Under the pieces are notes generated by a model. The model saw nothing but the letters and a program-made list of their open reading frames with translations. It was not told the DNA's origin and did not search any database. Below, one piece after another: positions 6,740-7,241 of a stretch of DNA of 7,241 nt. This stretch comes from Bacteroidota bacterium. Its GTDB lineage: Bacteria; Bacteroidota; Ignavibacteria; Ignavibacteriales; Melioribacteraceae. The position numbers and the translations under genes are program-made. The stretch is taken from positions 1 through 7,241 of the forward strand of contig JAKAHQ010000086.1 of NCBI GenBank assembly GCA_021814855.1, read 5' to 3'. The first letter of the stretch is position 1. Each line of letters starts with the position of its first letter.

Positions 6740-7241
6740 TTAAATTCTGTGTTTAGCAAGAACACTTTCAACTTCTTCCGCCCAAATTTTAAAAGCTTGC
6801 GCCTTAAAATGAATTCCGTCTATAGTAAGTTCCGGCCTCATGAATCCGTCTTTTGTGGCAATCTTTGAAACAAGATCGATGTAATCTATGTTGTTCCGCT
6901 TTGCGTAATCCGAAAGCAATTTATTTAACTTGTCAATTTCCCGGTTGCGTCCGAAATTCGATTCCGGTTTTAAACCAAAACTTTTTCCGTAATCTTTTGC
7001 GGCGTACGTGGTGGATTGAATTACCGGAATAATTTTATGGGCTTTCAAACCCTCAATAATTCTTACGTAAGTTCTAAAAATATCTTCGACAGGTTCCCAG
7101 TTATAAACGTCGTTAACACCGCCTTCGATAAAAACAATTTTAGGATTGAGCTTATAAACATAATTCATACGCGATGCAAAACCGTCAAGTCCGTCGCCGG
7201 GAATTCCTCTTTCTACCACGTCAGGTCTTCCAAGCAGTTCA
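6740..7241 (-). CDS. SGNH/GDSL-family hydrolase, C-terminal 166 residues (cut by right window edge)
   Basis: The frame is open to the right edge (ELLGRPDVVERGIPGDG), so the gene starts outside the window. A GTG at 7219 would make a 159-residue reading, but it falls inside conserved sequence and is not the real start. Visible motifs are block II VERGIPGDGLDG, block III GGVND in place of the common GTND, and block V DGIHF with the catalytic Asp and His, followed by the usual C-terminal helix (FKIWAEEVESVLAKHRI). Block I with the nucleophile serine must lie upstream. This is the compact GDSL form, like small sugar or lipid acetylesterases, without the inserted domain of its neighbour. Its position directly upstream in the same direction suggests a second ester-handling enzyme for the same glycan, perhaps deacylating it. 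Whether it is exported cannot be judged, because the N-terminus is missing. Confidence 0.88.
   Translation of the reverse strand, partial: ELLGRPDVVERGIPGDGLDGFASRMNYVYKLNPKIVFIEGGVNDVYNWEPVEDIFRTYVRIIEGLKAHKIIPVIQSTTYAAKDYGKSFGLKPESNFGRNREIDKLNKLLSDYAKRNNIDYIDLVSKIATKDGFMRPELTIDGIHFKAQAFKIWAEEVESVLAKHRI

Noticed and set aside
6740..7219. Complete 159-residue SGNH gene starting at a GTG
   Set aside because: The frame continues upstream to the window edge with conserved-looking sequence (ELLGRPDV), and block I with the catalytic serine is missing, so the gene is cut and the GTG is an internal valine.

Overview
The window carries five genes, all read from the minus strand (right to left), with two gene-free gaps over 100 bases. 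It is moderately AT-rich chromosomal sequence from a bacterium, probably a diderm of the Bacteroidota/Ignavibacteria/Chlorobi (FCB) neighbourhood. That placement is an inference from the gene style (a secreted TPR protein, periplasmic-type SGNH enzymes, an FAAL next to an MBOAT) and from protein texture, not from a marker gene. No tRNA, rRNA, CRISPR array, insertion sequence or phage gene is visible.

In order of transcription the right-hand block holds: (1) the C-terminal part of an SGNH/GDSL hydrolase cut by the right edge (6740-7241); (2) a 470-residue membrane-anchored SGNH protein with a large insert between catalytic blocks (5209-6621); (3) a 576-residue acyl-AMP ligase of the FAAL type (3456-5186); (4) a 77-residue acyl carrier protein whose ATG directly follows the ligase stop (3222-3455); (5) a 499-residue MBOAT membrane O-acyltransferase (1613-3112). 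A clear intrinsic terminator (1543-1572) closes this block. Beyond it, after its own leader, starts a separate secreted TPR-repeat protein that runs off the left edge (1-1391).

The main interpretation is that ligase, carrier protein, MBOAT and anchored SGNH protein match, class for class, the DltA, DltC, DltB and DltD parts of the D-alanylation pathway of Gram-positive teichoic acids. Here the ligase looks like a fatty acyl-AMP ligase, not a D-alanine ligase. The inferred pathway is that the FAAL activates a carboxylic acid with ATP and loads it on the phosphopantetheine arm of the carrier protein. The MBOAT then moves the acyl group across the inner membrane, and the SGNH protein places it on, or removes it from, a glycan outside. 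Most MBOAT/SGNH glycan O-acetylation systems are not accompanied by a carrier protein and ligase, so this looks like a dedicated Dlt-like O-acylation cassette with an unknown acyl group and acceptor. The TPR protein could belong to the envelope or export machinery for the same glycan, but its separate transcription leaves that open.
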